DNA of 64,000 bases from Cristatella mucedo (taxonomy: Eukaryota; Bryozoa; Phylactolaemata; Cristatellidae): positions 645,001 through 709,000 of the forward strand of contig WPIO01000084.1 in the NCBI GenBank assembly GCA_009760855.2, given 5' to 3'. A program made the position numbers and the translations under genes. The notes under the pieces are model-generated. The model worked only from the letters and a program-made list of their open reading frames with translations, was not told the origin of the DNA and ran no database searches. Each line of letters opens with the position of its first letter. Position 1 is the first letter of the stretch. Of the stretch, positions 36,553 through 47,940 are shown piece by piece.

Positions 36553-36720
36553 TAGTTGATTGAATAGCCTCTTTTGTTTAGCGACAGAAGAGCCTTTACG
36601 GCTATCACACCGCTTGCAGCAGCGATCAAGAATCACCCATCGCAGGATTCGAATCCACGACCTCCGGACCGACGTCGTGAAAAGCAACCGCCTTACCTAG
36701 TGTGCCATTACGGCTATGGT
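36553..36720 (-). mobile_element. SINE-2 copy (tRNA-derived)
   Basis: Minus-strand order: GCCGTAATGGCACACTAGG (box A), GGATTCGAATCCTGCGATGG (box B), a body with GCTCTTCTGTCGCTAAACAA, and a terminal ATCAACTAGTATTTTTTATTG. Sister copies are at 39.3, 45.0 and 59.2 kb. It sits about 400 bases past the stop codon of the MS4A-like gene. Confidence 0.85.
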
Positions 36721-37419
36721 ATATATTAGTCAATGTCATTTGTATCTATTTTCTCTGCGTTAAGGATTGCATTCATGTCTTTTTATGTGCCATAGATTAA
36801 TACTGATTGCATCATATCCTCAAGTGCTGCTAATGTCGCAGCAGAATCGGTTTACAGCTGCACGTCAAGTTTGACAGAATCTGCTTGACTTGAGTGGGCA
36901 TTCTTGCAGACCCTGGCTTGTGTCAGCTGAGCGTGCCAACCAACTTGACAAAAGTTACCATGCTTCCCATCATGGAATTACTTCTCCGATATGCTTACAT
37001 GTATTTATGTCTATTTCAGCTCCACGAAGCCAAAGTGATATTCATAGTGGAGACTTCTCTAGCTTTTACGAAAGGGTCGACCAGCTGCGTAAAATGAGGC
37101 TTTAAGCCTGCCGACCTTTAGCTTTTTTTTACAAAGCTCGCGAAGCTTCCGGTGGACAATCGGTAGGGTCACGAAAAACCTGGAAACAATGGCAAAGAAT
37201 GCCATATATTGCAAAAAAATCTGCAAAAATTCCAAAATCCGAACAATAAATCCCAAATCTGCATAAAATCGTTTTAATTTTGTGCGTTGAGATCTGCTGT
37301 TGTGAAGTTATTTACTGTTATGCATCAAATAGTTCACTTGAAAACCTTGTCACGAGGTTATAACTAGTAGTCATTTGAGGCACCAGAGGCAACCGTGAGC
37401 GTCTTTTTGGGATCTTGGA

Positions 37420-37785
37420 CTACATTAGCGGCTCCATTTCTCAGCTTAAAGACCGTTGGTGAGCGAAGCTTTAGCTCTGCAGGTCCTAGACTCTGGAACT
37501 CGCTTTCACAATTCTTACGCAACGACAGCTATTCTCCTGCTGCGGTCTATGGCTCATCCTTTTCAACGGTCTTGAGCTGCTACTTCCATGCTACTCACTT
37601 CCTTAACTGTTCTTCCATGCTTTCCACCTTCTCTTTGTTGTGTGAGATGAAGTATGTTGGCCACCGAATGCGTACCGAAAGCCGCTTAGGCTGTGAGTGG
37701 GCTATACAAAACTATCCAGCGTAACAGCCACATAGTCTTTGTGGAGTTACAGACGGAGATATATTACATAAATTGTATGGCTGAA
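37420..37785 (+). mobile_element. LINE family B 3'-end fragment
   Basis: It contains the family B region after the reverse transcriptase (AAAGACCGTTGGTGAGCGAAG, GTCCTAGACTCTGGAACTCG) and the 3' end TTTGTGGAGTTACAGACGGAG, with a TATTACATAA-like tail. It is 5'-truncated. Confidence 0.85.
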
Positions 37786-38644
37786 ATTCGATTGATTTTT
37801 ACCAAAGAGGGCTTTAAACTAGTTCCTGAGCAGTGATCTTTAGGTACCACCAATCGCAGATCCTTAGGCTGCCTAGGATCAAGACTGCCGGCATCCCTAC
37901 AATCATTGATCGCCAGATGGTATTGAAGTAGCGTTGGAGTAGCCATGTAAGTGTTCTTTTTGGCTTGCTGCAAGCATTACGAAAAAGGCAGATGCAGGTG
38001 CCCATTTTAACGTTTAGAAGATCCTACAACTGATCTAGTAGTTGCTTCACGACAACTTTTAGACCATAATCGGCACATAGATCTAAATTAAGCTGGAAGT
38101 CGTGCACTGAATGAAGGCGCATCGGGCACCGAAGACAGGTGATGATGATGAAGATCATGACAACTCTTCCAGAAAAAAGAAACATTTCAACACCTCTTGT
38201 TATGCATGACTACTTAATGTGCGTGGGCTTTCCACACATTATGTATGCAAAAACTGTTTCTGTAGTTCTCCAGCAACCGGACTTCGCTGTCGCACTAAAT
38301 TATTAAAGAAACCCATGTTAAAGAGGTAGCTACTGATAGTAAAATAATTTACAGCCTAGAACTAGGATGTAGGTGTTGAGGTATGAACGGCTGCTTTTTA
38401 AGTGATATGTGCGTTTCTTGAAGTGTAAGAGCTACCGTGATAGTTTCAAAAAGTATTGATGGACATGACAACCAGATGGTTCAGCTTCCGCATTGCAGGG
38501 GGGAGATGATCAGTGCCAGGTTGAGCAAGTGTGCCAAGCAAACGATGCAAATTAGCTGTAACTAACCCGTTAAAATATCATCGAAGGTCTACAAAGGAAG
38601 TTGAAGGTGTGTGCATACCAAAAATGAATCGCGAGCCAATATTA

Positions 38645-39295
38645 TTTACTCATGTACCTCTGTCTGCAACTCTAAAAAGCCACAAAGACTATGTCGGTGT
38701 TAGGCAGGAGACTAAAACTGGTGCAGCAGCTCAGCTAGGTTTGAAGGATCCAAGCCATGGCTGGCCTTTGGATCAACGTAGGAACTTTGCTCTGTATGCG
38801 TTGTAAGCAAAGGAGGCACATGGTCACACCTTTGAGATTTTTAAACTAGCCTCGCAACAATATTCATCACCAGCTGCAGTAGCCAAATGACTTTTCTCAG
38901 TAGCCCAGCCAAAGAGAATTACAATAACCTATCCGAGACAGAACCAAGGAGCTAGTTAAATTTTTTGCAAGCCACCATAGAAGGCAGTTCGTGATCTTAA
39001 ATAGGTACGGGACCTGGCGGGGCTAGCTGTGAAAGTAATTTTTGTAAAAAAGCTTTTGAAATTTAGGCAGCTATTGATGGCGACACCTCAATTTCGAGCT
39101 TAAGGTGATGGTCGTACAACAGCAACACCTATTAGAAGAGTAAAACCTTCTAGTCCAACACATGCTTGAGGTGTCCTATGAGTAGCAGTTCCATTTTATT
39201 GTCGTATAGTTTAAGGAGCTTTTCCGACATCCAAGATCGAATGTCTACAAGGCAAGCATTCACCTTATCAGTCGCTGGAGGAGATTCCGACGGAT
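38645..39295 (-). mobile_element. LINE family B copy, decayed, interrupted by a SINE
   Basis: The minus strand aligns by eye with the family B reverse-transcriptase end. The 3' end starts at 38,655 (TACCTCTGTCTGCAACTCTAAAAAGCC) and the element reads to about 39,295. The same LINE resumes at about 39,478-39,690, so SINE-2 (39,296-39,476) inserted into it. Confidence 0.75.
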
Positions 39296-39476
39296 TTAAT
39301 AAATAAACACCAGCTGATTTAACAGACTCTTTTGTATAGCGACAGAAGAGCCTTGACTGCTATCACCACCACGTGCAGTGCCGATAAAGGATCGCTCACC
39401 ACAGAATTCAAACCCACGACCTCGGGCCGAGGTCGTGAAAAGCAACCGCCTTACCTAGTGAGCCATTACGACAATT
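39296..39476 (-). mobile_element. SINE-2 copy inserted in LINE B
   Basis: Plus-strand landmarks: ATAAACACCAGCTGATTTAACAG, TAGCGACAGAAGAGCC, ACAGAATTCAAACCCACGACCTCGG, GCAACCGCCTTACCTAGTGAGCC. LINE B sequence continues on both sides, so this SINE is younger than that LINE. Confidence 0.8.
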
Positions 39477-39477
39477 G

Positions 39478-39690
39478 CAGTTGAGTATTGTCAACATAAA
39501 GTGATAGCCTATTCCATGAGCCCGACTCACTTTTCTCAGAGTCGAAGTATAAATGGAGAACAGCAAAGGACCGAGGTTGGACCCTTGCGCTACTTGGCAG
39601 GTGACTGGCCTGGTGGACGAGACCTGATCCCCGCACGACAAGGCTTCCACACTACCGGACAAGCCAGTGCCTCGTCTGCCAGTTAGATTG
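39478..39690 (-). mobile_element. LINE family B, upstream part of the interrupted copy
   Basis: The minus frame 39,662-39,408 contains STRPVTCQVAQGSNLGPLLF and IYTSTLRKVSRAHGIGYHF, the reverse-transcriptase VPQGSVLGPLLF motif region just before the YADD box. Confidence 0.75.
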
Positions 39691-40945
39691 TAATCCTCAA
39701 TCGTTCAAGTAGGATCTTGATTCACGAATTACGCTGACGTAGGTTGGCACGTACAACGACCAACGGTCGCTGAAAGAATTGATATTTTGGTACTCGGCCA
39801 TATGCCAACTGCGTAAGTGCGAGGACACAACCCGCTCGAGCTATGGAATGCAGCATTCAAAAATCAAGCACACGCGGACGCATCCCTGCATAAAAAACAG
39901 CCATTTCCGTTTCAGGTCGTGCTCCGATATCGCGTCGGCTTCTTCCGTCTATCGGCATCCATCGCGTTGCTGCTTCTGCGACCCGTTAGCCGAGCGCTGG
40001 TGTGCAACTTTTGACCATACACGCTCACGTGCCCGCGAGATGTAGTGTCTTCGACGGGTGTGGCGTTTGCTGCATAAACTGGAGCACCGGAACCGCTACA
40101 TGTGTTCGCAACAAAAAGACCGTAATGTAAGTCCGTCCGACAGAGCTTCTGCGAGCTGATGGGGTTCTGTCATATCGGGAACGATCGAAATGGACAAGCT
40201 GTGTTGCAATGCTTTCGATGACATACTCAGCCATGACCTTAGCTGACGTATGGCTACTATTCTTTAGTAGCGGCTAACTTTGTTGGATGGAAAGCAAACG
40301 GTGTCTGTACTGCTAATTACGACACTTGCGGTAGCTAAAACTTAAATATCCGAGCTCCTCACAAAGAGGTTCGCTTCGGGTCCAAAAGCATATATTCCGA
40401 ACGCGCGTATACCTTCAGGCCCTAGCGATCGTCGGCCATGTAGTTCGACGCTCTGAAAGCAAGCACGGTACGGAATCAATCTTCCCTGCTAGCCCTTCTC
40501 TGCAGGCCGTTACTCATCCTCCATAAAACAAACATCAAACCATCCCTTAATAAACCACAAATCCATAAAACCATGAACCAGCTGCAGCGCCATAAGACCA
40601 CAGGCCAGAAAGCTTTATCACGCGGAAAAAGGTAGGCTGAGCTGCATTTCAAGGACATTGTAAACCTTTGGATACATTCCCGTTCTTCGGGAGTGTCGTT
40701 TGACAGAGGACAAATTTATTTAATTTCTGACTAACGAATGCTTCTTAATTATTTTCCAGTAGCATCGCAGAGTGAGGTCTGGTCTGTTTCGGTTTCGTTG
40801 CACCGATACTAGCGAGCATCTCAGCTCTCGAGCTGGAAGCCTAAATAACTAGCGCTCACTTTCGATGCGTTGCGATGATTTGGCTGCCCTCCGGTCGGTA
40901 TGAACGTCGTAAACCAGATTGCAATCTTCAAAAACTCCGCCGGCT
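39691..40945. other. Intergenic, no supportable gene
   Basis: The stretch has mixed composition and no transposon that I can name. Around 40,520-40,600 there is a loose cluster of CCATAAA-type words, echoed at 47,310-47,375. GC content rises toward 40.8 kb ahead of the minisatellite. Confidence 0.35.
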
Positions 40946-40948
40946 GGC

Positions 40949-41133
40949 AAAAGCGCCCGAGAAGAGCAGAGGAATCGGATGAGGAGGAGGAGGAAAAGCG
41001 CCCGAGAAGAGCAGAGGAATCGGATGAGGAGGAGGAGGAGGAAAAGCGCCCGAGAAGAGCAGAGGAATCGGATGAGGAGGAGGAGGAAAAGCGCCCGAGA
41101 AGAGCAGAGGAATCGGATGAGGAGGAGGAGGAG
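40949..41133 (+). repeat. 45-48-bp minisatellite, four units, open in frame
   Basis: The unit is AAAAGCGCCCGAGAAGAGCA followed by GAGGAATCGGATGAGGAGGAGG. Units are 45 or 48 bases, all multiples of three, and one plus frame (40,900-41,181) reads four copies of RPRRAEESDEEEEEK. A second frame is also open. It lies about 400 bases upstream of the first tandem-family gene, in GC-rich DNA. Whether it is translated is unknown; it may be a promoter-proximal repeat. Confidence 0.85.
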
Positions 41134-41527
41134 CGGTGCCGCTCTCGCGCTACCCGAGTCATCACGCTCAGCTGCTGCTGAGGCGGCTGAGCCTCGGCGA
41201 AGCGTGACGGAGCGGAGCGAGTCCAGAGCCAGGAGCTCGGGAGCGGAGGACACTCGGCGATGCTGGGTCAGCCTAAAGTGGTCGCCTACTCAATCCTAGC
41301 CAGTGCGGCGACCGACGCCGTTGTTTATGACGACGACAGCAGTCATTGTGACGGAGTCATGTGTACCTTGCAGCGTCGTACACCCTGAATGACCTCAACG
41401 GTACAGGCCGCGTATATGCGTATATACGTATATATGTATTTATATGTACGCATTGAGCTGCTTTCCTTTTGCTCAGCTCTTCCGCCGGTAGCCCAAGATA
41501 AATTGCAGAGCCAACTTTCCACTGGCG

Positions 41528-44500
41528 ATGGATGACGATAACCAAGCGCCGACCCTTTACAGATACGACGTAACGCTGAGCAGCGCATGGGATGAATCGC
41601 GGGACGCACTGGAGAGCATTCCCGTGTTGGCTCCCACCAAGTACCTTGCGAGCTACTGCTACGCACTGATAGCGAAGAAGAAGTTTGGCCTGACTGCACT
41701 TCCAGCACCAGTGGGCTTTCCTCGAGTGTAAGTTTCGCACGCTTCCAGTCAGCCCGAGACGCTGACGCCAAGTTGTTCGCGGTTTGGCACTCTCTTGGCA
41801 TCGGCGACCTTGTGGCAGATCTCTCATCTTGATAGCTTAACACAATCGGCTATCACCACCCCTTGCAGTGGGCTATAAAGGATCACCCACTGCAGAACCC
41901 GAACCCACGACCTGGGTCGTGAAGAGCCACCTCACCTCTTGTCTATGATATAGCGTCAGGAGCTCCTGAGTGCCGTTTGAGTTCCCGCCAGACTTCGAAA
42001 TCAAAGCTTCGGCGGCGGAAATATGCCCATGACGTTTTTCTCTTGAATTTGTCAAGGACTTGAAACAGAACCCTCTCAGCTTCACTTTCAGCCCTTCTGT
42101 ACTTCTCGATTTTGCAAAATTTTTGAATATCGAGAAAGATGTATAAAAATTAGCTAGAACCCATTGGGACTTTCCCACTTCACACTTTGCAATACATACA
42201 TCAAGATGAAAGCGATATATCTTAATATCTTAATAATATTATTAGTGAGCCTTTCCCTTTACATCAGTGCTTGTGATCATGTATGATCGCTGAAGATTTC
42301 TAACATATGTCAACTCTTCGCATCTGGTAATAGCTCCGCAGATAGTCACGAGCAAAAATACGTACATAATAGTATTCACTTTCAAATGAACCTAGCCTTT
42401 CTTGGTAAAACTATATTATTAGTTATGGGCAAACGAACTGCGATTCTGAAATTAGAAAGGCTAGCGCTCAATATTGACTCTGCTAGCATTTCTCCTGTTG
42501 AATCTGTACGAGATTTAGGAGTTATTTTGCAAAGTAGTCTAGTCTTGTCTGTCGTGAGAGTCACAGTTACCACATCACACCACTTCTCACCGACCTGTAC
42601 TGGCTACCAGTCAAGATCATTCTTTGGCTTCAGCCTATCTATCAGATCTACTCCCCATTGTACCACCCACAAGCATCGTACCATCCACTTTTCGGAATCT
42701 AACTGCTTACCTATACCTTGTGCAAACCACAAATTCTTTTGAGACCGTGCTCAGTTCGCATGCTCCAGAAGCCTGGAACTTACTTTCGACTTGCGTCACG
42801 ACATCCCCTGACTTGACCACATTTAAAAAGAAAATTAAAACGCACCTATTATGACTGCATTTAGTAGGTCACTGTTATTCGTCCTTTATGTGCTTATGCG
42901 TGCTGACACTGTGCATGCTGCCACTAACCACACTTGCATGCTGACTTTGTGCATGTCACCCCTAACCATGTTATTCACGTTGTTTATCAAGCATGATATT
43001 ACTCACCATTCAATCGCGTTTCCTTTTTCAGCAAATGTAAAGCGCCTAGAAAGAGATTGAGTTCTCTGAGGGTGCTTCGTCAAGTGTATTATTATTATTA
43101 TTATTTCTTTTGACGAATAATTGGTCTGATGCTGCGCTTGCAAATTATCAATGGCGATGAATCACTACGAGCTCGAGTTATCTTGGCTCCTCGAGTCTCA
43201 ATACTAATGAGGTTGTAAAGGACAGGAAGCACACTTTATCTGCGACATCGCGTGAACGCGCTTTGCCTGTTTCCTTGTAGTTTTTCCACATAAATTAGTA
43301 TTATTCAGTAAAAATAAGACCTAAGACTTTGCCTCGTTGTAGCCCCTTCTTTATCAGATGGAGGGATACTGAACACAGCAAGTTCGGTGATTTTCTATGC
43401 AAATTACCTGTGGATATGTCACTGGCTGTGCAATCGGCCTCTGTTGCAAGGTAATCACCAAGCATTCGTAATCACTAAAAAGAGTTTGAAATGGTTGCTG
43501 TGTCGAACTGTGTAACGGCAGCGCCACCGATGACATAGCTTTTACCACTCTGAATACTTTAGCTGGGATAAAATGTCCGAAGCTGGAGAAGAACACCGTA
43601 AGCGGGATATTCTGAAGGGCTGTATCAGTGGCGAACTAAAGGAGGATCCCGAACTCATGCGCTGCAACCTCGAAGTTGGGATTCTTTCGGACTACAAACT
43701 GCTGAAAAATTGGGATCGCTTTTCGGTAAGATTACTCACAAATGCCCGTAGCTATCGTTCGGTGTTTGTAGCATCGCTTCCACTCCAAGTGTCTGAACGT
43801 GAAGGAATAGTAACCAATATATCATTATTGTATCGCATATCAGGGGAGATTATTTAGTAATCGGCAAGCTTTTCTACAGTATGCACCTTAGCGTTGAAAT
43901 CGGACATTAAATTGTGTAGTGAATTATCAAATAATGGTGGGTACCCTTTTGATCTGCGCGTTATTAAATTACGTAGATGTGTAAACGCTGTGGGGAGTAA
44001 GCAGTGGCAGGGATAAGAGCGTAACCGGGACAGTCAGTCTTAGCAACGGTCTGCCGGTCGGTGAGCCATTGCGAGTGAGCTTGCTCAAAAAATTCTGTGG
44101 GGCTGCTTCCTGATTGACACGCTACACGGGTATCGGCAGGCTACGCCGCATCGGCCACTTTGGCTAGCAACCTTTACTGGCTGTGACTACGTGCTAGGTT
44201 GGTGAATAGTAGTATCTGTTTGCGGCTAGCATTGTTAGTTGGTGGCTAGAAGAAAGAAGGTGTTAAAACCCTAATCCACTCACGCTAGCTAGAATCCTGT
44301 GCGAATTAGTACAGGATTGCACCTGTCTTCTCTTGCAGCATGTCGTAACTAAGTAGGCCTAATTGGAGGGCTTGTAAATAATAATAATAATAATACATTT
44401 GATATAGTTATTGATATAGTATTGATGTAGTTGATATATTGATATAGTATTGATATAGTTAGTGGTAGCACGCTCAGTGACAACATGCATAACATTGTTA

Positions 44501-46194
44501 GGGGTGACATGCACAGGGTCATCATGCAAATATGGTTAGTTGCAGCATGCAATAGTATCACTACACAGCATCTAGAATGTGGTCATCCCAGTCCTGTTCC
44601 AGACCAACCTTTTGTTGAATGGCCCTTTGGACTCGATAGCTGCACCAATTATTATCGGGATCTGCCACTGGCAGAAAATTAAAGTGGCTGAAATCAAATA
44701 AGTAACCCATTAGGCGGCCTTATATAACTTACACTACTGCCTAGATATAATTTGCCTTAAGATTTCAGCCACAAGAAGTACGGAAAGAAATGTCGTACTT
44801 ATTGCATCAATGCTCTCTGACAAGCTAAATAGAAACCCTAAAAGAAACATCAAATTAAATTACATTGCATTAAATCATTTAAATTGGGCACATTATTACT
44901 TCCAGAGAACTAGCAAGAAACTAAAAAACCTTCGCAAGAACAATTGAATTCGCATCAAGTATATTTGACCAATAAAAAATACTAGCTGATTTAACAGCCT
45001 TTTTTATAGCATCAGAAGAGCCTATACGGTTATCACCACCGCTTGCAGCGGCGATACAGAATCATCCACTGCAGGATTCGAACCCACGACCTTGGGACCA
45101 AAGTCGTAAAAAGAAACCGCCTTACCTAGTGTGTCGTCACGACTAACCGAGGCCATGGTCCCTGAAGGCCTGCTAGTTAGCTATGGCCAATTTGCGTGCA
45201 TCATATAAGAACTACGTTATAAGATCTTCTCAAGTACAAGAACAATTTAGGAGCATATGCGGTACGCGATATATACATCCTTAGCTTGGTATTAATATAT
45301 TTATCTGGACTCATATGAGACAAAACCGTATATTGATAGAGTGCGAGGGTGCACCAATGCTACAAATAACCTTAAATAATAGTGGTACTGATAGGTCTGT
45401 AATACCTAATCTCTCTTCAGGCGGCTAACGATTGAATGCAAGTAAATCAGTACACAATGGTTCAAGAAATGTACGGTGTTAATATGAAGACACTCATAGC
45501 CACCGGTTAGAAAGGCCTGTGGCTAGTGATTTACAGTGCATACGCGTAGCTTAGAGATTGAGAACTTACATACCAACTGTCTATAAATGGATAAGGAGAC
45601 TCTTTCTTAATCAGTAGCGTACTTCCTTGATCCAAAGCGCGGCCTCGGCATACGAAGGCAGTAGTCAAGGCTGTCACTTCCCTCTGTGTTGACAAAATTC
45701 GAATGCAGGTTATCATTGTGGTTTCACGTTTTCACGATTACTTTAAATCTAGCCAGTCGCAAGCAATATAAACATCGCAGTAACCATCCTATGCAAGCAG
45801 ATGGGGATTTTTGCAAGTTGCATTATCATATGTGATCGTTTATTTTTTCTGAACTTGTTTTCAGAAAGAAGAAAACTTTTTGATAGTGGAAGTTTGTGGT
45901 ACCGACGGCCTGTGGCGATGCAGTCAAAGGCACCCTCTAAACTTGTCTGACCGAAACGAAAGAGGTGACAAAGCGCTGTACCTATTAGAAACGTTTCGAC
46001 TCGGTGGCTACAAAGACATCATTGTCGATGCATGGCCATTTTGGGAAAAAGTCCAAGTGACGTCTTGCAAAATGACTGTTGCCATAGCGACGTGGCAGGA
46101 CTACTGCAAGGCACTACTTGAGGTGCAACAGGAACAGCTAAATGGCGGAACGATTACCCCACCTCCTGCTACCACAGCGATTACAAATGCGTAA
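41528..46194 (+). CDS. Tandem-family gene 1: unknown 230-aa protein, three exons
   Basis: Exons: 41,528-41,727; 43,563-43,725; 45,865-46,194 (TAA). Donors are GTAAGT and GTAAGA; acceptors are ATACTTTAG and TTGTTTTCAG. Phases (2 then 0) join all 693 coding bases. ATG at 41,528 is chosen because it heads the conserved exon and has a purine at -3. Exon 1 has KYLASYCYALIAKKKFGL and a Pro-rich end (PAPVGFPRV). Exon 2 has CNLEVGILSDYKLLKNW. Exon 3 has FLIVEVCGTDGLWRCSQ, DKALYLLETFRLGGYKD and a Thr/Pro-rich tail. No signal peptide or membrane span. Two paralogues follow on the same strand with the same splice phases. I do not recognise the family. Conservation between copies in codons and exon borders is strong evidence that it is a real gene. 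Confidence 0.8.
41838..41952 (-). mobile_element. Partial SINE-2 in intron 1 of tandem-family gene 1
   Basis: GGCTATCACCACCCCTTGCAG, GGATCACCCACTGCAGAACC and CGAACCCACGACCTGGGTCG match the central and box B part of SINE-2, on the minus strand. Confidence 0.7.
42405..43112 (+). mobile_element. LINE family A copy in intron 1 of tandem-family gene 1
   Basis: Reverse-transcriptase remnants are in several frames (LVMGKRTAILKLERLALN, then THHFSPTCTGYQSR-type text from a shifted frame). The full 3' UTR (CTGCCACTAACCACACTTGC, CACCCCTAACCATG) follows, then AAAGCGCCTAGAAAGAGATTG with its matching arm, and an (ATT)n tail. It is in sense orientation with the host gene. Confidence 0.85.
44375..44545 (-). 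mobile_element. LINE A tail fragment with local GATATAGT repeat
   Basis: It shows the ATT-type tail, then several copies of TTGATATAGTA (44,397-44,460), then the family A 3' UTR (AACATTGTTAGGGGTGACATGC). The GATATAGT array seems to be an expansion inside the former stem-loop. Located in intron 2 of tandem-family gene 1. Confidence 0.65.
44973..45158 (-). mobile_element. SINE-2 copy in intron 2 of tandem-family gene 1
   Basis: It has full layout on the minus strand: box A near the GTGTGTCGTCACGACTAA end, box B in GCAGGATTCGAACCCACGAC (reversed), the body TAGCATCAGAAGAGCC, and the terminal AATAAAAAATACTAGCTGA. It is close to the 36.6-kb copy. Confidence 0.85.
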
Positions 46195-47385
46195 TAGGAA
46201 CATTTTGGATCAAGACGGCAACCACCTTTTATAGGTGTCGATAAATCATGCACGAAGCTGCTGGTTGCGACATATAATGTCGGCTCTAGCTTTACTGACG
46301 GTTTCGTGAGCATTTAAGCCGACCTTGCAGAGCAAATGGCAACTAAGAGTATTCAAACCGTCCTCTTGTTGATTCTACAGATTGCGTCGGGCGTTTCTTC
46401 TTTCTCTAGGTAGTAGTGGGTATGCGCTCGAGGAGCTTCTCCAAGAGAATCTGAGAATGAGTAGGCGGAGCTTGATGAGAATAAGAGGCATAAATATGAG
46501 TGCGACTTTATTTGGCTACTAGATGCTAACAGTCAAGTAGTACCGCTTTCCCTTCGTGCATGCACAGTAGACTAACCATGTCGACGATACGCCTCTTGTG
46601 ATTGCAATCTTGTGTATCTCCTATGATAAAGCATCGCCTGATACCCGCACTACCTAACTACCGAGTTTCTGAACACTTGTCTCTGTCAGGCAGCCATTCT
46701 AAGACTACAACAGAAGAATGTTTAACTTCGCGTCACACGGGTGTGACCAAGGCTGCTAGTTAGCTGCATGGCTTTTGTAGAAAGATCACGAGCGAAGCTT
46801 TTGCCAATGTTTTCTGGGACTTTGTGGTCAATAGTAACCTAATGCTGTTGAGAAATCAAGCGGAGACTTTATCAAAGTCTGCATTCCCCAGAAGATCGTT
46901 ACATACCCAAATCAATGCTCACATTAGCTGCGTATGGATTGTATATGTGTCATTCTGCCGCAAACCACGTGATTACCTCTACACTTTTTGCACTATGCAG
47001 TTTTCATAGCTACAAGATGGAGAAACTTGGTCAATATGGCCGCCTGCCCAGCAAGTTCAGAATAAGGAGTGTGAGCGCCTCTTGATCGCAGTCTGAGTAG
47101 CTAGTACTTGCAGCTCAAAGTAGTTATTTTGTTTGGAAGTGTAGTTTTACATTCTCCAAGCCATGTATGCGACACCATGCAGAACCCCGAAGCGGGCTCG
47201 AAGACAGTTATTCACACACCATTCAGACGCCGCAGCGGCCCAGTACGCGACTGCCCTGCCCGGCGTCCTCAACAACTCTCAGGGCCTTTGCCGCCCGTTA
47301 TTTAAATATCACTGCCATAAATCACAATAGCCCATAAATTAACTGCAGAGTCATAATATCTGCTTGCCCATAAATCACTCTAAGC

Positions 47386-47574
47386 CAGTGGTTCTCAACC
47401 TTCCTAATGCCGAGAAATTAATTAATACAGTTCCTCATGTTGTGGCGACCGCCAACCATAAAATCATTGTGAGCAAAATGTGGAAATGCGTGGTTTTCGA
47501 AAGTCTTAGGCGACCCCTGTGAAAGGTTCGTTCGACCCCCAAAGGGGTCGCAATCCACAGACTGAGAGCCGCCG
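47386..47574. mobile_element. SPIN-like hAT MITE, copy 2, with perfect 8-bp TSD
   Basis: The 189-bp element starts CAGTGGTTCTCAACCTTCC and ends ACTGAGAGCCGCCG. It is flanked on both sides by CTCTAAGC (47,378-47,385 and 47,575-47,582), the 8-bp target duplication expected of hAT transposition. Internal landmarks (TACAGTTCCTCATGTTGTGG, AGTCTTAGGCGACCCCTGTG, GACCCCCAAAGGGGTCGC) are shared with copy 1 at 33.5 kb, same orientation. It is non-coding, so a transposase in trans was needed. Confidence 0.88.
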
Positions 47575-47799
47575 CTCTAAGCCATAAACTAGCCGTATGC
47601 AGAATAACCACGTAATAAATGCTATTGACCATTTAAACCACTAACATCTCAAAATAGCCACAGTGTGTATCCATTAGGACATAGCAGGAGTCTGGAGCTG
47701 CTGTGGCGGCAGCCCAGAACCTCAGCTCTTTGAGTGAAATTCTTGCCTGATCATTGCTAAAGTAGAAGCGTTCCCTTTCAAGCACACTCAAGTCACGTA

Positions 47800-47940
47800 G
47801 TGTCTGGCATCATGAAATACTTCGAAAGTACCCTATATCAAGTACAGATGTGTGCATTCCTTCTTTTGGCATCTTTGCAAGCAGCCAAGCAAAAGCTAGA
47901 AGTTCGATCTCGCAAGACGATATGTCAGAGCTGGGTCAAA
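47800..47940 (+). CDS. Candidate first exon with signal-like N-terminus
   Basis: A 47-codon frame ending GTCAAA|GTGAGT in phase 0. The likely start is the ATG at 47,812, which gives MKYFESTLYQVQMCAFLLLA and then a basic stretch ending SWVK. The hydrophobic MCAFLLLASLQAA core could be a signal peptide or anchor. No second exon was found in the following 5 kb, and the family is unknown. It could be a chance frame next to a GT. Confidence 0.25.

Noticed and set aside
36600-36720. tRNA-like box B sequences as functional tRNA genes (also at 16.8, 39.4, 45.1, 55.6 and 59.2 kb)
   Set aside because: Each has a repeat body and tail shared between copies and poor tRNA acceptor-stem pairing, so they are SINEs, not tRNA genes.
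41343-41843. Long minus-strand frames opposite tandem gene 1 exon 1
   Set aside because: The plus strand has the conserved, paralogue-supported exon with matching splice phase. The minus frames show no motif.
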